Shown one piece after another: positions 20,382-31,748 of a DNA stretch of 64,000 nt. The first letter of the stretch is position 1, and the number at the start of each line of letters is the position of its first letter. Made by a program: the position numbers and the translations under genes. Origin of the DNA: Wolbachia endosymbiont of Meromenopon meropis (GTDB lineage Bacteria > Pseudomonadota > Alphaproteobacteria > Rickettsiales > Anaplasmataceae); assembly GCA_029784595.1 (NCBI GenBank), contig JAJETZ010000002.1, forward strand, positions 141,491 to 205,490. Direction: 5' to 3'. Under the pieces are notes generated by a model. The model was not told the origin of the DNA. It ran no database searches and saw only the letters and a list, made by a program, of their open reading frames with translations.

Positions 20382-20862
20382 TCACATCATCTTGTACAAG
20401 TTTTTTTTAAATTAATTTTGCAAAAAACTTAATTATATACGTATCACCCATTGCGGTAACTAAAGACTTTATTTAATTAAAAAGCGATATAAACTTTTAT
20501 AAATAACTAAAGATATTAAGATTGATATCTATATTCCGCATTTTAACCTTTTTGCATTATATTAATATATCTTTAAATAATATTTAACTACGATTGTATA
20601 GTAAAAGTTAAAACGAACTTATATATAATCGTTTATTAAAAATTTAAAAAACGCCGCCTTTCCATGCATTTTACTGTAATTAAATACATTAAATCATTAT
20701 CCATTTGAAATTTTTTCTGATTTCTACTTAGTTAATACTTCATATATTCATTGTCAATTAGATCCTAGTGCTCTGAACTAGGATCAAACCCACTTCTCTT
20801 ACGGAAAAGTGCTAATGATATTTTTTAACTTGTGCTATAATGATTATTAAAATTTTGTAATA
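20382..20862. other. Noncoding gap between convergent acpS and elbB
   Basis: About 480 bp without a recognisable gene. It contains the hairpin GATCCTAG (20761-20768) / CTAGGATC (20778-20785) with a 9-nt loop, placed about 80 bp beyond the 3' end of elbB. No clear T-run follows on either strand. It could serve as a transcript end for either convergent gene. Confidence 0.55.
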
Positions 20863-21555
20863 TTAATTTCCTTTTGTTAATCTTTTTACCATGCTATCAA
20901 TCATGTGTTTTATTCCTTGATATACAGAGTATGTACTTTCGTCACTACGCATGTAAGCAGAGCAAGAAAATACGTTATACTCTTCATCTTCTATTGATAA
21001 CTTTGTATCGCATTTTATATGCTCACCACCAAGTTTTTCTATTAACTTTTCTCTATCATCTCCTATAGTTACTTTAATTTTATTCTCTCTTTTGCCTGCC
21101 TTATTACTTAAAATAAAAACAATTACTGCTGGAGATATACATGTTGCTCCTATTGGTTTTTTTGCAGCAAAAAATTCTAAAACTAATTTTTCGAATTCAG
21201 GTAGTATCTTTGCCAAATCTTTATTTTTAGCTAAATCAGATAAATTTTTTACAACTCCATATCCGCCTGGTAAAACTAACATGTCAAAGTCTTTGGCTTT
21301 CGCTTCTCTTAAATTATATATTTCGCCTCTCGCAATTCTTGCCGCTTCTACAAGTACATTTCTATCCTCTTTCACTGACTCTTTTGTCTTGTGATTCATA
21401 ACTTGCGTGATATTGATATCAGGTGCAAAACATTTAAATTCTACTTCCTGCTGATCAAGCACTAGCAAACTTAACACAGCCTCCCTTATTTCTGTACCAT
21501 CGAGATGACCACATCCTGATAAAACTACAGCAGCTTTCATTTTTTTTTCACTCAT
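20863..21555 (-). CDS. elbB: ElbB-type glyoxalase / amidotransferase-like protein (DJ-1/PfpI superfamily)
   Basis: Relative of E. coli ElbB, implicated in isoprenoid biosynthesis and later shown to have glyoxalase activity. 230 aa from the chosen start. AVVLSGCGHLDGTEI at the N-terminus, VLPGGYGVVKNL, and GATCISPAV with candidate nucleophile Cys139. Upstream in-frame codons exist to 21603, but AAGG lies 6 nt before the ATG at 21555 and homology begins just after it. A run of nine A codes the Glu-Lys-Lys-Lys of the N-terminus and is a possible slippage site. Confidence 0.92.
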   Translation of the reverse strand: MSEKKMKAAVVLSGCGHLDGTEIREAVLSLLVLDQQEVEFKCFAPDINITQVMNHKTKESVKEDRNVLVEAARIARGEIYNLREAKAKDFDMLVLPGGYGVVKNLSDLAKNKDLAKILPEFEKLVLEFFAAKKPIGATCISPAVIVFILSNKAGKRENKIKVTIGDDREKLIEKLGGEHIKCDTKLSIEDEEYNVFSCSAYMRSDESTYSVYQGIKHMIDSMVKRLTKGN

Positions 21556-22105
21556 AAAGTACCTTATTTTTGTATAATTTAGGTATTGTAGTACAAATTC
21601 CACGTTTGAAAAGAGTTAATTCTATTAATTACTTCATATTAAGTATATTATAATTAATAATTAATATATATAATTGGGGTGATATTTACCTCTGATAAAG
21701 ATTATATATATATTTTAAAAAATTAATAAAAGATATTAAGATAATGTGTAATTATCTTACACAATTAAAATTTACAATTAATAAAACAACTTTAGTGCCT
21801 ATATTAGGGTTAATTAAAAAATAAAAATAATACAGATCAATTCTAAAAAAATCAGAAAATGAGACAAAAAAGACTCATAGCAATAGATCTTGTCACTCAT
21901 GAAAACTTGTGAAAGAATATCTAAAATTAACTACAACTTTGCTTTATATTTGAAGCATTTTTAAAAAAAATATGGATACAAACTAAGTCTTCTTGCAAAT
22001 AGAAGAGCTTAAACCTCAAGCAAGAAGGGGATAAGAGACTCGAAATAACAGTCATTCATTTGAGAAAATATAGATTCCTAAAATTTTTAAACATTACCAA
22101 AGTTT
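21556..22105. other. Noncoding gap between elbB and pepA with a long-range inverted repeat
   Basis: About 550 bp. CTTCTTGC (21989-21996) pairs with GCAAGAAG (22020-22027) around a 23-nt loop that itself contains GAAGAGCTT. It lies about 80 bp past the pepA stop on the pepA strand and may mark its transcript end or a small RNA. Otherwise nothing is seen. Confidence 0.5.
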
Positions 22106-23575
22106 TCAACTGGACGTCTCATAATATTTCTCAATCAATTTATTAAGTAACCTAATACCAAAACCCACCGCTCCTTTTGGAGAAATGTCAGTACCTTTTT
22201 CATGCCAAGCCACACTCGCAATGTCTAGATGAGCCCAACAAGTTCTATTTACAAAACGCTGTAAAAATTGTGCAGCTATTATACTATCTCCGCCAAAATC
22301 CGCAGAAGAGATATTTTGAACGTCAGCAATCGATGAATCAATCATTTTATTATAAGTCTCATTCATCGGAAAACGCCATAATTTCTCATTCACTTCGTTG
22401 CCCGCATTAATAAGGCGACTTGACAATTCATCATCATTAGAAAAAAGACCAGCATACTCATTATTTCCAAGCGCAACGACTATAGCACCAGTTAGAGTTG
22501 CAAGATCAATCATAAACTCAGGTAAAAACCTATCCTGCGCGTACCATAAAGCATCTGCAAGTATGAGTCTTCCTTCTGCATCTGTATTTAATACTTCTAT
22601 TGTCTGACCAGACATCGAAGTTACTATATCGCTTGGTCTTTGACCATTACCGTCCACTGCATTTTCTACAAGCGCAACTACGCCAATTGCATTAACTTTA
22701 GCTTTTCGTTCTGCCAGAACGCGCATCAGTCCAACTATAGTAGCAGAGCCTGCCATGTCATACTTCATTAACTCCATGCCACGAGAAGACTTGAGAGATA
22801 ATCCACCAGTATCAAACGTTACACCTTTACCTACAAAAACTACAGGCTTTCTTCTTTTAAAAGGAGAACCATCCCATTTAATGACTACTAATTTTGGCTC
22901 TTTACTACTTCCCTGAGCTACTCCAAGCAATGCCCCCATTTTTTTTTCTTCCATCTGCTTCTTACCAAGCACTTCAATTTCAAGATCAAACTTAGCAAGC
23001 TCAGTTTTTATGTAATCGGCATAGAATGCCGGATACAAAATATTAGGAGGTTCAGTGGTAAGAGCACGCGCAAGAAATATACCCTCACCTTCTTGTTTCA
23101 GACGCTCAAATAACTTTTTAGCATTAATGAATTGTTCATCTTTTGCTAACACTACAATCTTCTTTACTTCTGTAAATTTTACATCCTTTTTAGTCTTATA
23201 TTTATCAAACCTAAAACTGCGTAAAAATGCACCATATGCGACATTTGCTGCATTGCATTCGATTTTAATTGCTGCTCGCTTGATCTTCAACCTATTTAAT
23301 TCAGAATATATTTTCCCACCAATATTTAATTCTCTGCGTTCATCCCATTCATCTCTTTTGCCAAGTCCAGCAACTATGACATTTTTTTCTTCTAACGTAG
23401 AAATGGAAAAAAATTCACCAAAACCTCCACTGAAATCACTAAATTTCTTGAGAAGATCTACAACTTGCCAATGCTGTAAAGCATTGTCATCATTTGCAAA
23501 TTCATCATTTTCAAATAAACCTATCACTAACGTCTCAAAGTCGTCAGGTAGAACCTCAGAAATCCCTATCTCCAT
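22106..23575 (-). CDS. pepA: Leucyl aminopeptidase (cytosol aminopeptidase, M17)
   Basis: Two-metal exopeptidase that removes N-terminal residues from peptides in the cytoplasm. 489 aa. The N-terminal macro-like domain is followed by the catalytic domain with GKGVTFDTGGLSLK, MELMKYDMAGSA and the family signature NTDAEGRLILADAL. Metal ligands Asp, Asp and Glu and the catalytic Lys and Arg are all present. The ATG at 23575 was chosen: GGAG lies 9 nt upstream, while the longer frame would need a TTG at 23599. Base composition is less AT-rich than the neighbours. Confidence 0.96.
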   Translation of the reverse strand: MEIGISEVLPDDFETLVIGLFENDEFANDDNALQHWQVVDLLKKFSDFSGGFGEFFSISTLEEKNVIVAGLGKRDEWDERRELNIGGKIYSELNRLKIKRAAIKIECNAANVAYGAFLRSFRFDKYKTKKDVKFTEVKKIVVLAKDEQFINAKKLFERLKQEGEGIFLARALTTEPPNILYPAFYADYIKTELAKFDLEIEVLGKKQMEEKKMGALLGVAQGSSKEPKLVVIKWDGSPFKRRKPVVFVGKGVTFDTGGLSLKSSRGMELMKYDMAGSATIVGLMRVLAERKAKVNAIGVVALVENAVDGNGQRPSDIVTSMSGQTIEVLNTDAEGRLILADALWYAQDRFLPEFMIDLATLTGAIVVALGNNEYAGLFSNDDELSSRLINAGNEVNEKLWRFPMNETYNKMIDSSIADVQNISSADFGGDSIIAAQFLQRFVNRTCWAHLDIASVAWHEKGTDISPKGAVGFGIRLLNKLIEKYYETSS

Positions 23576-23756
23576 AACTAAAAACTCCGCTGTAAACAAT
23601 TACAAAGCATGTACACACATATTTAAGGAGCAAATAAATCAACAGAATGGACGATGTCCTCAACTCGCGATACACTCTCTACTTTTAAATATAAAGAGAA
23701 CGCAATCCTACTATGAATTTGACCCAATTGCAAGGTTTTTTTTCTTACATTAGAAA

Positions 23757-24387
23757 ACTTGTTATGCCCACTCAAAGTAATATTACAAAGGTGTAGGTTT
23801 TAATTGCTCGATCATTATAAATGAATGGCGCTATTAAGAAACTTGCAAATTCACTGTCAACTAGACTCCTAAAAGCGGGATCAACATAATTATCAAAACT
23901 ATGATAAGCAAAATTTGTATTGTAAAATTCGAAAATCTGGATGCTGAACTAAAAAATTGATGTGCAGATCCCCTATTACTAATTCTCCAGGCATTATTGT
24001 AATAAAATTACAATACCCAAAAGATTATTTACTATAAACCTTTCCAGATCCAGTGAAATTGATATCAAGCTTGTTATTCGCAACATTTTTTTTCGTAATG
24101 ATTATTTACGACGCACCAATTCGCATTCCATACAGAAACCACAGCATTTTGTATTGGCAAACAGTTTACATCGGTAATTCTACCAACTATGTTTATTAAT
24201 TCTCCTGCTACGCTATTTGGAGAACCTGGTTTTCTTCTTAAATTATTCGAAGAATTAAAACTTTGTGCTTTGTATCAAGATTGTAAATCTCTGGAGTTTT
24301 AGTACAATTGAGCAAAATAGGATCATCTGCAAACGATGACAGAACAAAGGCAATTTATATTAAAAGTGTCAACAAAATATTTTTCAC
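23757..24387 (-). pseudogene. Decayed intradiol-dioxygenase-like exported protein
   Basis: Reading the minus strand across three frames recovers a coherent protein. First a signal-peptide-like VKNILLTLLI(stop)IAFVLSSFADDP. Then, after a frameshift, NNLRRKPGSPNSVAGELINI and VGRITDVNCLPIQNAVVSVW. Then DINFTGSGKVYS(stop)SFGYCNFITIMPGE, then in another frame HINFLVQHPDFRI, and a tail FDNYVDPAFRSLVDSEFASF with IKTYTFVI. These blocks follow the order of the protocatechuate-3,4-dioxygenase beta-fold proteins conserved in Rickettsiales (NLRRKTGS..., G.VTD..G.PI..A.VE.W, G.Y.F.TI.PG, PHI.F.V). At least two stops and three frameshifts make it a pseudogene. The boundaries are approximate. Confidence 0.75.
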
Positions 24388-24467
24388 TTTACAAAATTCC
24401 CTTCTTAAAACAACATGAGTATACACCATATGTTGTTCCTGCTTTTTACTATATTTTCAATATAATA

Positions 24468-24785
24468 CTAGTCTCCTACATTAGGAATAATCATCAGCTC
24501 TTTGGAATTTATACAACCTAGAGCATTTTTTACCTGTTCTTCAAATAAATCTAGGTCTAAGCTTTTCTCATATAGACCAAACACTTTATTACTTAACTTT
24601 TCTTTTTTAAGAGAGAGTTTCTTCAATAAAAATTGACTACTTTCTATCTCTTTTTTTAAATTTATTAACGCTGATAATCCACGTTTACCAGTAATTGTAT
24701 TAATACTGAAATATATTGTAAGAAAGAAGATAAGCAAGATTACACTCAAATAGTATAACTTCTTTCTATTTTTAAATATAAACAT
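24468..24785 (-). CDS. FtsB/DivIC-family septum formation protein
   Basis: 105 aa. A single N-terminal membrane helix (about 11-29, LYYLSVILLIFFLTIYFSI) followed by GKRGLSALINLKKEIE and a coiled coil to about residue 65, then the short C-terminal segment LDLDLFEEQVKNALG typical of the family. Predicted to link FtsL and FtsQ at the division site. Length and layout match alphaproteobacterial septum formation initiators. It is adjacent to the decayed dioxygenase-like gene. The exact orthology (ftsB) is likely but not certain. Confidence 0.85.
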   Translation of the reverse strand: MFIFKNRKKLYYLSVILLIFFLTIYFSINTITGKRGLSALINLKKEIESSQFLLKKLSLKKEKLSNKVFGLYEKSLDLDLFEEQVKNALGCINSKELMIIPNVGD

Positions 24786-24998
24786 TGTACTATCGGATTT
24801 AAATAACGAAAGACTGCAATATAAAAAGTGAAATGAACTTCACGCCACTCACAAGGTGTATGATACTTTCTTTTTGTAAAGAAATTCTAGATTCACAATC
24901 AAAACAACTATCTTCTTATCTCACAAGACAAAATAGACCATTACCATACATAATAAAACCTTTATAGTTTATAACTCTATATAACTTTATATAAACAC

Positions 24999-25127
24999 TC
25001 AAGAACCCTGACGTGCTTTACATCTTGGCTTTGCTTTATTTATAACATAGATCTTGCCATTCCTTCTCACAATCTTGCAATTTTTATCCCTACTGCGACA
25101 TGACCTTAAAGAACCTCTAACTTTCAT
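24999..25127 (-). CDS. rpmJ: 50S ribosomal protein L36
   Basis: A small gene of 42 codons: [20 protein letters not shown] then [21 protein letters not shown] and a final Ser. It matches bL36 over its whole length and is easily missed because of its size. Two or three Cys survive (Cys10, Cys17, Cys36), but the CxxC...CxxxxH zinc site is incomplete, as in other alphaproteobacterial L36. ATG at 25127, no clear ribosome site. It lies 67 bp downstream of ppsR on the same strand. Confidence 0.93.
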   Translation of the reverse strand: MKVRGSLRSCRSRDKNCKIVRRNGKIYVINKAKPRCKARQGS

Positions 25128-25194
25128 AAGTAAAATACGAAAAAATATTCTATATTATTACTGCTTGCAAAGAATTAGTCAATTGATAAATTAA

Positions 25195-26022
25195 TCATAC
25201 CTTATTAATACACTGTATGATATTTGCTGAAACCTCTTCAATCGATCTTTGAGTTACATCGATAACTGGCCAGTCATTCTGTTTAAAAAACCTCTCGGCT
25301 TTTTTAATTTCCTTTTCTACTTTCTTAGGATCAGCATATATATTATTATTTTCATTATTGATTGAAGTCAATCTATTTTTCCGTATTTTTACTAATCTAC
25401 TTGCGTCTATAGTCAATCCTATTGTTAACTTGTTCTTTAATTTTGTTAAATTAACATAAAATGGTATCTCGGTAATATATGGAATATTTGCAACTCTATA
25501 ACCACGATAAGCTAAATACATACTAGTGGGAGACTTTGATGTACGCGAAACTCCAATCAAAATTATATCCGCTTTATCAATATCTTGAATGTTTTGTCCA
25601 TCATCATGATTGATGGTATAGTTTATTGCCTCAATACGCTGAAAATACTCATCATTTATCTCGGTATGTAAATCAAGCTTTTTATCTTTTTCAATTTCAA
25701 GATAAGAAGAAATTTCTCTTATAATATGAGATAATATCGCTCGATAAGGAATTTTTAATTTTATGCAATTATCTTTTAAATATTTTCTTAGTTCATCATT
25801 TGTAATGGTACATATAACAAAATTATGCTCATCACTTTTTTTATTAATTTCCTCTAAAATTTCATCAATTTGTTCTTTATTTTTTATAAAAGACCAAACA
25901 TATTGAATTGCCTCTACGGAGCGAAAGTGTTTTAAAGCAGACTTTGCAACGGATATAACAGTTTCACCACTTGAATCCGATAATAAATGTAAATTGAGCT
26001 TTTTAAAAGTAATATTTTGCAT
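25195..26022 (-). CDS. ppsR: PEP synthase / PPDK regulatory protein (DUF299 kinase-pyrophosphorylase)
   Basis: 275 aa bifunctional ADP-dependent kinase and Pi-dependent pyrophosphorylase. It switches PEP synthase or pyruvate phosphate dikinase off and on by threonine phosphorylation. [20 protein letters not shown] at about 12-31 and the P-loop-like [15 protein letters not shown] from Gly157 are family hallmarks. Its presence implies that ppdK is retained elsewhere, as is usual in Rickettsiales. ATG at 26022 without a strong ribosome site. Confidence 0.95.
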   Translation of the reverse strand: MQNITFKKLNLHLLSDSSGETVISVAKSALKHFRSVEAIQYVWSFIKNKEQIDEILEEINKKSDEHNFVICTITNDELRKYLKDNCIKLKIPYRAILSHIIREISSYLEIEKDKKLDLHTEINDEYFQRIEAINYTINHDDGQNIQDIDKADIILIGVSRTSKSPTSMYLAYRGYRVANIPYITEIPFYVNLTKLKNKLTIGLTIDASRLVKIRKNRLTSINNENNNIYADPKKVEKEIKKAERFFKQNDWPVIDVTQRSIEEVSANIIQCINKV

Positions 26023-26242
26023 TCTATTACAGCATCTAATGATATAAACTCGGACAAATTACTGACAAAAATTACAGAAATGTTTTAATCTACAATTAAT
26101 CATATAACATATAAATAATTTTTTATCTAAAAAAGATTACTAAACTTAGTTTTAAGCAATTATAAAGTACCCTCATTAATCAATCTATCTATAGATATCA
26201 TTAAAACATAGTATATAATAAAAAATTAGATAGATCTTTATA

Positions 26243-26980
26243 GTGCGATACAAAATAACAATAGAATATAATGGCAGCAATTTCCACGGTTGGCAAAAAC
26301 AACGTCATTCTACTAATTCAATCCAAGAAATCATAGAAAATGCTATAGCTAATTTTAGCGGAGAAAAAATCTCTTTGCACTGCGGTGGAAGAACTGATGC
26401 AGGAGTTCATGCTTTAGGACAAGTCGCTCATTTTGATATGAATAAAAAGTTTGACTCTTACAAAATAAGAAATGCAATAAATTATCACTTAAAATCAGTT
26501 CCTATAGTCGTGCTAAATGCAGAGATTGTAGATAACAAATTTCACGCTCGATTCTCAGCAAAAAAAAGACACTACGAATATAGGATAATTAATCGCTATG
26601 CTCCTTTGGCATTAGAAGCTGGTTATGTATGGCAAGTTTTTAATCCACTCGAAATAAATATTATGTGTAAAGCAGCTGAATACCTACTCGGAAAGCATGA
26701 TCTTTCGAGTTTTCGCTCAAGAGAGTGTCAAGCTGTAAGTCCGATAAGAACAATTGATAATATTGAGATAAAACAAAACGGAAGCCATATATATATCAAT
26801 ATATCCGCTATTTCTTTTTTGCACAATCAAGTAAGAATTATTGTAGGTACTCTAGTTGAATTTGGAAAAAAAAAAATCAATCCAAAAGAAATGCTTAATA
26901 TATTAAAACAACGCAAAAGAAGCCACGCTGGAATAACCGCACCATCTTGCGGTTTATATTTATTAAAAATAGATTACTAA
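26243..26980 (+). CDS. truA: tRNA pseudouridine(38-40) synthase TruA
   Basis: Converts uridines 38-40 in the anticodon stem-loop of many tRNAs to pseudouridine. 245 aa. YKITIEYNGSNFHGWQKQ at the N-terminus; catalytic Asp52 in CGGRTDAGVHALGQVAHF; SFLHNQVRIIVGTLVEFG near the C-terminus. The start is GTG. The stop is a single base from the stop of convergent dnaN. Confidence 0.97.
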   Translation: MRYKITIEYNGSNFHGWQKQRHSTNSIQEIIENAIANFSGEKISLHCGGRTDAGVHALGQVAHFDMNKKFDSYKIRNAINYHLKSVPIVVLNAEIVDNKFHARFSAKKRHYEYRIINRYAPLALEAGYVWQVFNPLEINIMCKAAEYLLGKHDLSSFRSRECQAVSPIRTIDNIEIKQNGSHIYINISAISFLHNQVRIIVGTLVEFGKKKINPKEMLNILKQRKRSHAGITAPSCGLYLLKIDY

Positions 26981-26981
26981 C

Positions 26982-28139
26982 CTAAGTCCTCATCGGCATT
27001 ACTATGTATAATGCATTTGGATCATCACTATCAATAATAACTGTGGCACTGTTACAATCTGATAAATTAAATTGGCATTTATTTTTTATACAATATAATA
27101 CATCAAGTAAATAACGTGAGTTAAATCCTATTTGTATAGGAGCTTCATTATAATCTACTTCTATTGATTCAGTTGCATCACCACAACTTCGAGAATTCGA
27201 GCTTAGAGTTAATAATTTTTCTTGTAACGAAAATTTAATAGACTTTATTTTATCAGACATGATGACAGAAACTCGATCTATGGCACTAGCTAATTTAGCA
27301 CTTTCAATAATCATTTGTTTATCCTGAGATATTGGGATGGCAGTCCTATAATCTGGAAAAGCTCCGTCTATCAACTTTGATATTAAAACATACTCACCAC
27401 ACTTAAATTTGATTCTTTTATCTGAAAGTTCTATATTAGTTTCATTACAATTATCCAGTATTTTTAATAATTCTATCACAGTCTTACGTGGAATTATCAC
27501 ACCAAATTCTTCATTGACATTTTTAGGCTTGAATCTCTTTATACACGATAAACGATGACCATCAGTTGCAACAAAGTATAAAAATCGCTCACTTGTATGC
27601 AAATATATGCCGTTCAAATTATATCTTGCATCATCTAACGATACAGCAAATTTTACTTTAGTTAATAAGTCTATCAAATCTTCGCTCGGCAAAGCAAAGT
27701 TATATTTATAATCCTCTTCTTCATGAAGAGGAAAATTATTCGAAATTACATTTGGTAGAGAAAAGCTCGTATTTCCACAAGAAATCAACAGTTTTGCCTG
27801 CTGATTATCAATTTTAAAATGAATATCTAAATTAGTTGGCAATTTCTTTACTATATCGTATAAAGTATGTGCTGGAATTCTCACTTCTCCTTCCACTAGT
27901 ACATTTGCAACAAGTGAAGCAAATATTGAAATATCAAGATTAGTAGCTTTTAGTTTTATATTTTTATCTTGTGCTTTGACGTTTATGCATGATAAAATGT
28001 CTATCGCATTACGCTTCTCAACTATTCCACTTACTCTAGAAAGCTTATTTAAAAGACTCGAACGATTCACACTAAAACAAAGTTGTTTATCGGATGATAC
28101 GATAGATTTTTCAATTTTCGCTTCTGCAACCTCTGACAT
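26982..28139 (-). CDS. dnaN: DNA polymerase III beta subunit (sliding clamp)
   Basis: Forms the dimeric ring that holds polymerase III on DNA. 385 aa with three repeated clamp folds. Recognisable: CFSVNRSSLLNKLSRVSGIVEKRN at the start of domain 1, VATDGHRLS in domain 2, and the C-terminal YIVMPMR hallmark. It is not next to dnaA here. A 7-bp inverted repeat lies about 95 bp upstream of the ATG. Confidence 0.97.
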   Translation of the reverse strand: MSEVAEAKIEKSIVSSDKQLCFSVNRSSLLNKLSRVSGIVEKRNAIDILSCINVKAQDKNIKLKATNLDISIFASLVANVLVEGEVRIPAHTLYDIVKKLPTNLDIHFKIDNQQAKLLISCGNTSFSLPNVISNNFPLHEEEDYKYNFALPSEDLIDLLTKVKFAVSLDDARYNLNGIYLHTSERFLYFVATDGHRLSCIKRFKPKNVNEEFGVIIPRKTVIELLKILDNCNETNIELSDKRIKFKCGEYVLISKLIDGAFPDYRTAIPISQDKQMIIESAKLASAIDRVSVIMSDKIKSIKFSLQEKLLTLSSNSRSCGDATESIEVDYNEAPIQIGFNSRYLLDVLYCIKNKCQFNLSDCNSATVIIDSDDPNALYIVMPMRT

Positions 28140-31100
28140 ATCAATTTTTAAAATATGTTTTGCATAATATTTATATTTTTCATAAAGTCAAAGAGTATTT
28201 TGACTGGTACTTCTTTTGCTTAAGATTGACACATTGTGTCATTATCACACAATACAAATATTGTAAAACTCACCATAAAAGACCTCTATTTGTGTATAGA
28301 GCGATCAAAAAAAAACAAATATATAAATCAAATAATAATCCTGATGTTGCATACAGAATACATAAAACTGCTAAAAGTTTTCTGACAAGAGCACTATTCA
28401 CCCAGATAATACCGCAAATGTATATATCTTTAGTATAAGGATATATTTTATTTTATACTATCTACACAAAAATTACAGAGCAAATCATAAAACTATGATT
28501 AACTTCTATAGTCTTTATTAATAAAGACATTTACATAATAGTGTGTATATCACAATTTCAAAATTACACTTACTTAATAAGTATCAACAATTCATCAATT
28601 AGTAATATCTAATTATTGTAGAGATTTTCCAAATCAAGGTAAAGACTGAGCTATAATCAAATTAATAAACTTGCTCTTTATTAGCCAAAAATGAGAATTT
28701 ATAGAATTGAAATAAATTAATTTAATTCAAAATATTGAAGATATTTTTATTCTGCTGTTCATTAGAGTTAGTAGTGCTAAAGCATAAACACATTCTAATT
28801 TATGCCTTAGAGTAAGTACTTGATTTATAAAATCCAATTTTATAAAATTTTTAATTTACTAACTAAGTTTGCAATGTTGATTTCTTATAATTAAACTCAT
28901 GCAGAAGCTTACCTAATTTTTACAAAATTTCTGATTTGTCCTGAGATGTTTTTTCAAAATTCTAATATTTCCTGTTTATGATTGGAGCTTTTTTTTAAAA
29001 TAGCTTGGACGCAATTATTTCAATAATTAAACGATAGATTTTTTTTCGTTTTTACACACATTACAATCAATATCACTCAGCACAATCCTTTCTCTGTTAG
29101 AGCTTACTTACTTCTAGATGAAACTCTCTTGATTCACAAAAATTATAATAATCAATACATTACACAAATATAAAATCTACCATATTAGTATTCGCACTAT
29201 CTTTACATAACTTTTGACTTTCATCATTCTTTCATCTTCCTTACTTATTTTTTTATTTCTAACATATTAACACACTACTCTCATTTAATTTTATAATATG
29301 TTGTGCTTCGTTTACCAAAATAACTACAATTTATCAATGCACTTACCTGAATAATAAATATTATATTTGATACTTATTGATATTTATGTATACATCTGTG
29401 CGTGAAATTTTCAACCCAATTCCGTTATCATAAAATGATCTCAAGATATAATGATGCTGCTTTTTTATCTTTTCTTAAAAAGAATGATTGCAAAATCTCT
29501 ATTTTACCTATCTTACATATTTTGTCTCTTTGATATTTTTATGAAACTTTTTTATTATATTATTATCATATGATAATTACGAATCTTAATTGAATTCCTC
29601 TACTTAGATAGTATCTAGATACTATAAAATATTTTCTAGACTTGATAATAACTATTTATTCTAAATAGAAAAATCATACTTCAGTTAAAATTGTTGTAGG
29701 CACATTATTACCTTATGCATACAAGTAGCTGTAGTTTGTAGAAAACGCATAAGAAACAAAAATAATATCCACGAATTGCAAATCATCATTAAATTCAATA
29801 AATTGACATTTATTTCACAATAAAAGTTATTTATTCTCAATTCAAAAATCTATTTAAGGTGATGCTAAAACTTCCATATGAAGTTTTCTTTTAATAAAAT
29901 TAAAACATAAAAAATATCAATAACAATTATTTTCTATTTTTATAAAAAAACATATTTTTTATATAGCATTACTATCATAAATTTCTATTTTATTTATCTT
30001 TTTGTTGATTTCAATAGCTTAAATTGTGCCAATTAATACCATTTTTCTTGAATTTTCTAGAAAAATTTTTCAATTTTCAAACGCACCGTACACGCACAGA
30101 CTTAATCAGTTTTAACGCTAACTATATTGTGCTATTTTAGTTCAGTAACGATTTATATTAACCATTTAAAAATGAAAAACTTTTTTTTAACGCAGTATTA
30201 CTGAATACTTAGTTAAGTTATCAACTTTGTTTGAAGCAAAAATAATTCTTGTTCTTAGCACAACAATACCTATAAAAACGTCATCTCATTTTCCAAGAAA
30301 AACAACTTCTTAACAATTTTATCAACAGTACAGTAGGACAAATTTAGTTGCTACTACATTGTTTTTTAATTTAATTGTATATATCAACATGTGAGCACTA
30401 TCATGAACAAGACTGCAAATCAAAAATCTTTCAACAAAATTGAACTTTAATATTATTTAATACTGGAAAAATACAGTATAAAACCAGTAAGAAAATGAGA
30501 TTTAAACTATAATTTTTACTTATTATTAAATAATAAAGTAAAAAAATAAAGTAAAAATAAAGGATTTTGAAAATGTAATATATTACAACCACGTTAATAA
30601 TAGAAAAACAATAATTTTTTGTTATCTTATAATTTTTCTCAGTAAAGCTTTTCATATGTATTAACTGCACGCTCACTCAATCTTAGCTGTATTATATTAC
30701 ATTGCAAAAAAAAATAAATTATTTACGTGCTTTTCCTTATTGAAGACGTCAAAATTCACATTGTTATCTTTTTACCACCTCTTATAAAGATAAGAATTGA
30801 TGAATTTGTAGAAAGTTTTACAGTTATAATTAAATTATATACGTATTAAATTGTCCTTAGTATATTCTTATTGTATAAGAATATATTATTAGTAGTGTGT
30901 GTAATATTCTGAACAAACTAAAAATCAATTTTAAACACAGCAAATGAATTTTTGATTTTAAAAAATGTTCTTTCAATGTTACTCAAATATATGACTAGCG
31001 ATCATCTTCATTTATTTATACTTTGACTAAACTAATCAGTACCAGATCATCTATATGATAGATATTACAAATCATGATGAATAACTATTCAAAATTACAT

Positions 31101-31748
31101 TGACAAAATCTTTAATGATTTATATCACGAAGATATTTCATATTTTTTTTAAAACAACAATCCATCAGATGCTCTTTCGTTTTTTAAATTTATCTTTAGT
31201 CTTTTCAAAGCTAGAATAATAGATTCATCTTTATTTATAAAACTTTGCTTTTTTTGAATCCGCTTCAATAAGACTTCATATTCCAACTCAACATCATTTT
31301 TTAAGCTTAACCGCGATATAGCTACACAATTCTTCTCTTTAACCTAAATTTAAAATCATTTTTCTCATTGATTTTTAAGTCCGATTTTAAATAGTATCTG
31401 AATAGACTATATTTTAATCTAATTAGTTTTATTAAATATTACAACTCTTTGAGTATTGTTAATAATTATATTTAATCTTAATCTATTATAGATTTTACTA
31501 ATTTAGCTTAACAAACAAAGGGCATTTTCTGATTTTAAATATCAGATAAGCTATCTGGTTCACTCTAATAAATTTAGCACTACACAGTATTGACAAATTA
31601 CTAAAACTAAAACATAGTTTGCTAAACTGTACATAGAGTCATAATACATCAAAAAAAACTAATTTAAAGAGAATAATATTACTGGCAATGTACGGCACTG
31701 ATCGGATAGTGTCAGGAAATTTAAATATTAAAATAAAGGAAAATTAAA
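28140..31748. other. Gene desert between dnaN and lipB, about 3.6 kb
   Basis: No supportable gene or remnant. Frames at 28160-28438 and 30431-30676 lack ribosome sites and family resemblance. The part from about 28.9 to 30.0 kb is T/C-rich on the plus strand. Small inverted repeats: ATTGTGT-N7-ACACAAT at 28233-28253 (upstream of dnaN), CAGATA-AGC-TATCTG at 31543-31557, and GGCACT-N8-AGTGTC near 31694-31713 just before lipB. Confidence 0.6.
28233..28253. promoter_or_regulatory. Inverted repeat upstream of dnaN (possible operator)
   Basis: ATTGTGT (28233-28239), 7-nt spacer, ACACAAT (28247-28253), a perfect 7-bp dyad 94 bp before the dnaN start. The form suits binding of a dimeric regulator; no function can be assigned from sequence. 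Confidence 0.3.

Noticed and set aside
20761..20785. Minus-strand GTTTGATCCTAGTTCAGAGC resembling the 16S rRNA 5' end
   Set aside because: The match stops after about 20 bases and no further rRNA sequence follows; better explained as a simple hairpin.
23055..23753. 232-codon plus-strand frame over the pepA start
   Set aside because: Antisense shadow of pepA, which is unmistakable by motif.
28160..28438. 92-codon plus-strand frame upstream of dnaN
   Set aside because: Overlaps the region expected to hold the dnaN promoter, no ribosome site, no known relative.
30431..30676. 81-codon minus-strand frame in the dnaN-lipB desert
   Set aside because: Product is almost entirely Ile/Phe/Tyr/Leu, as random AT-rich DNA gives; no start signal.
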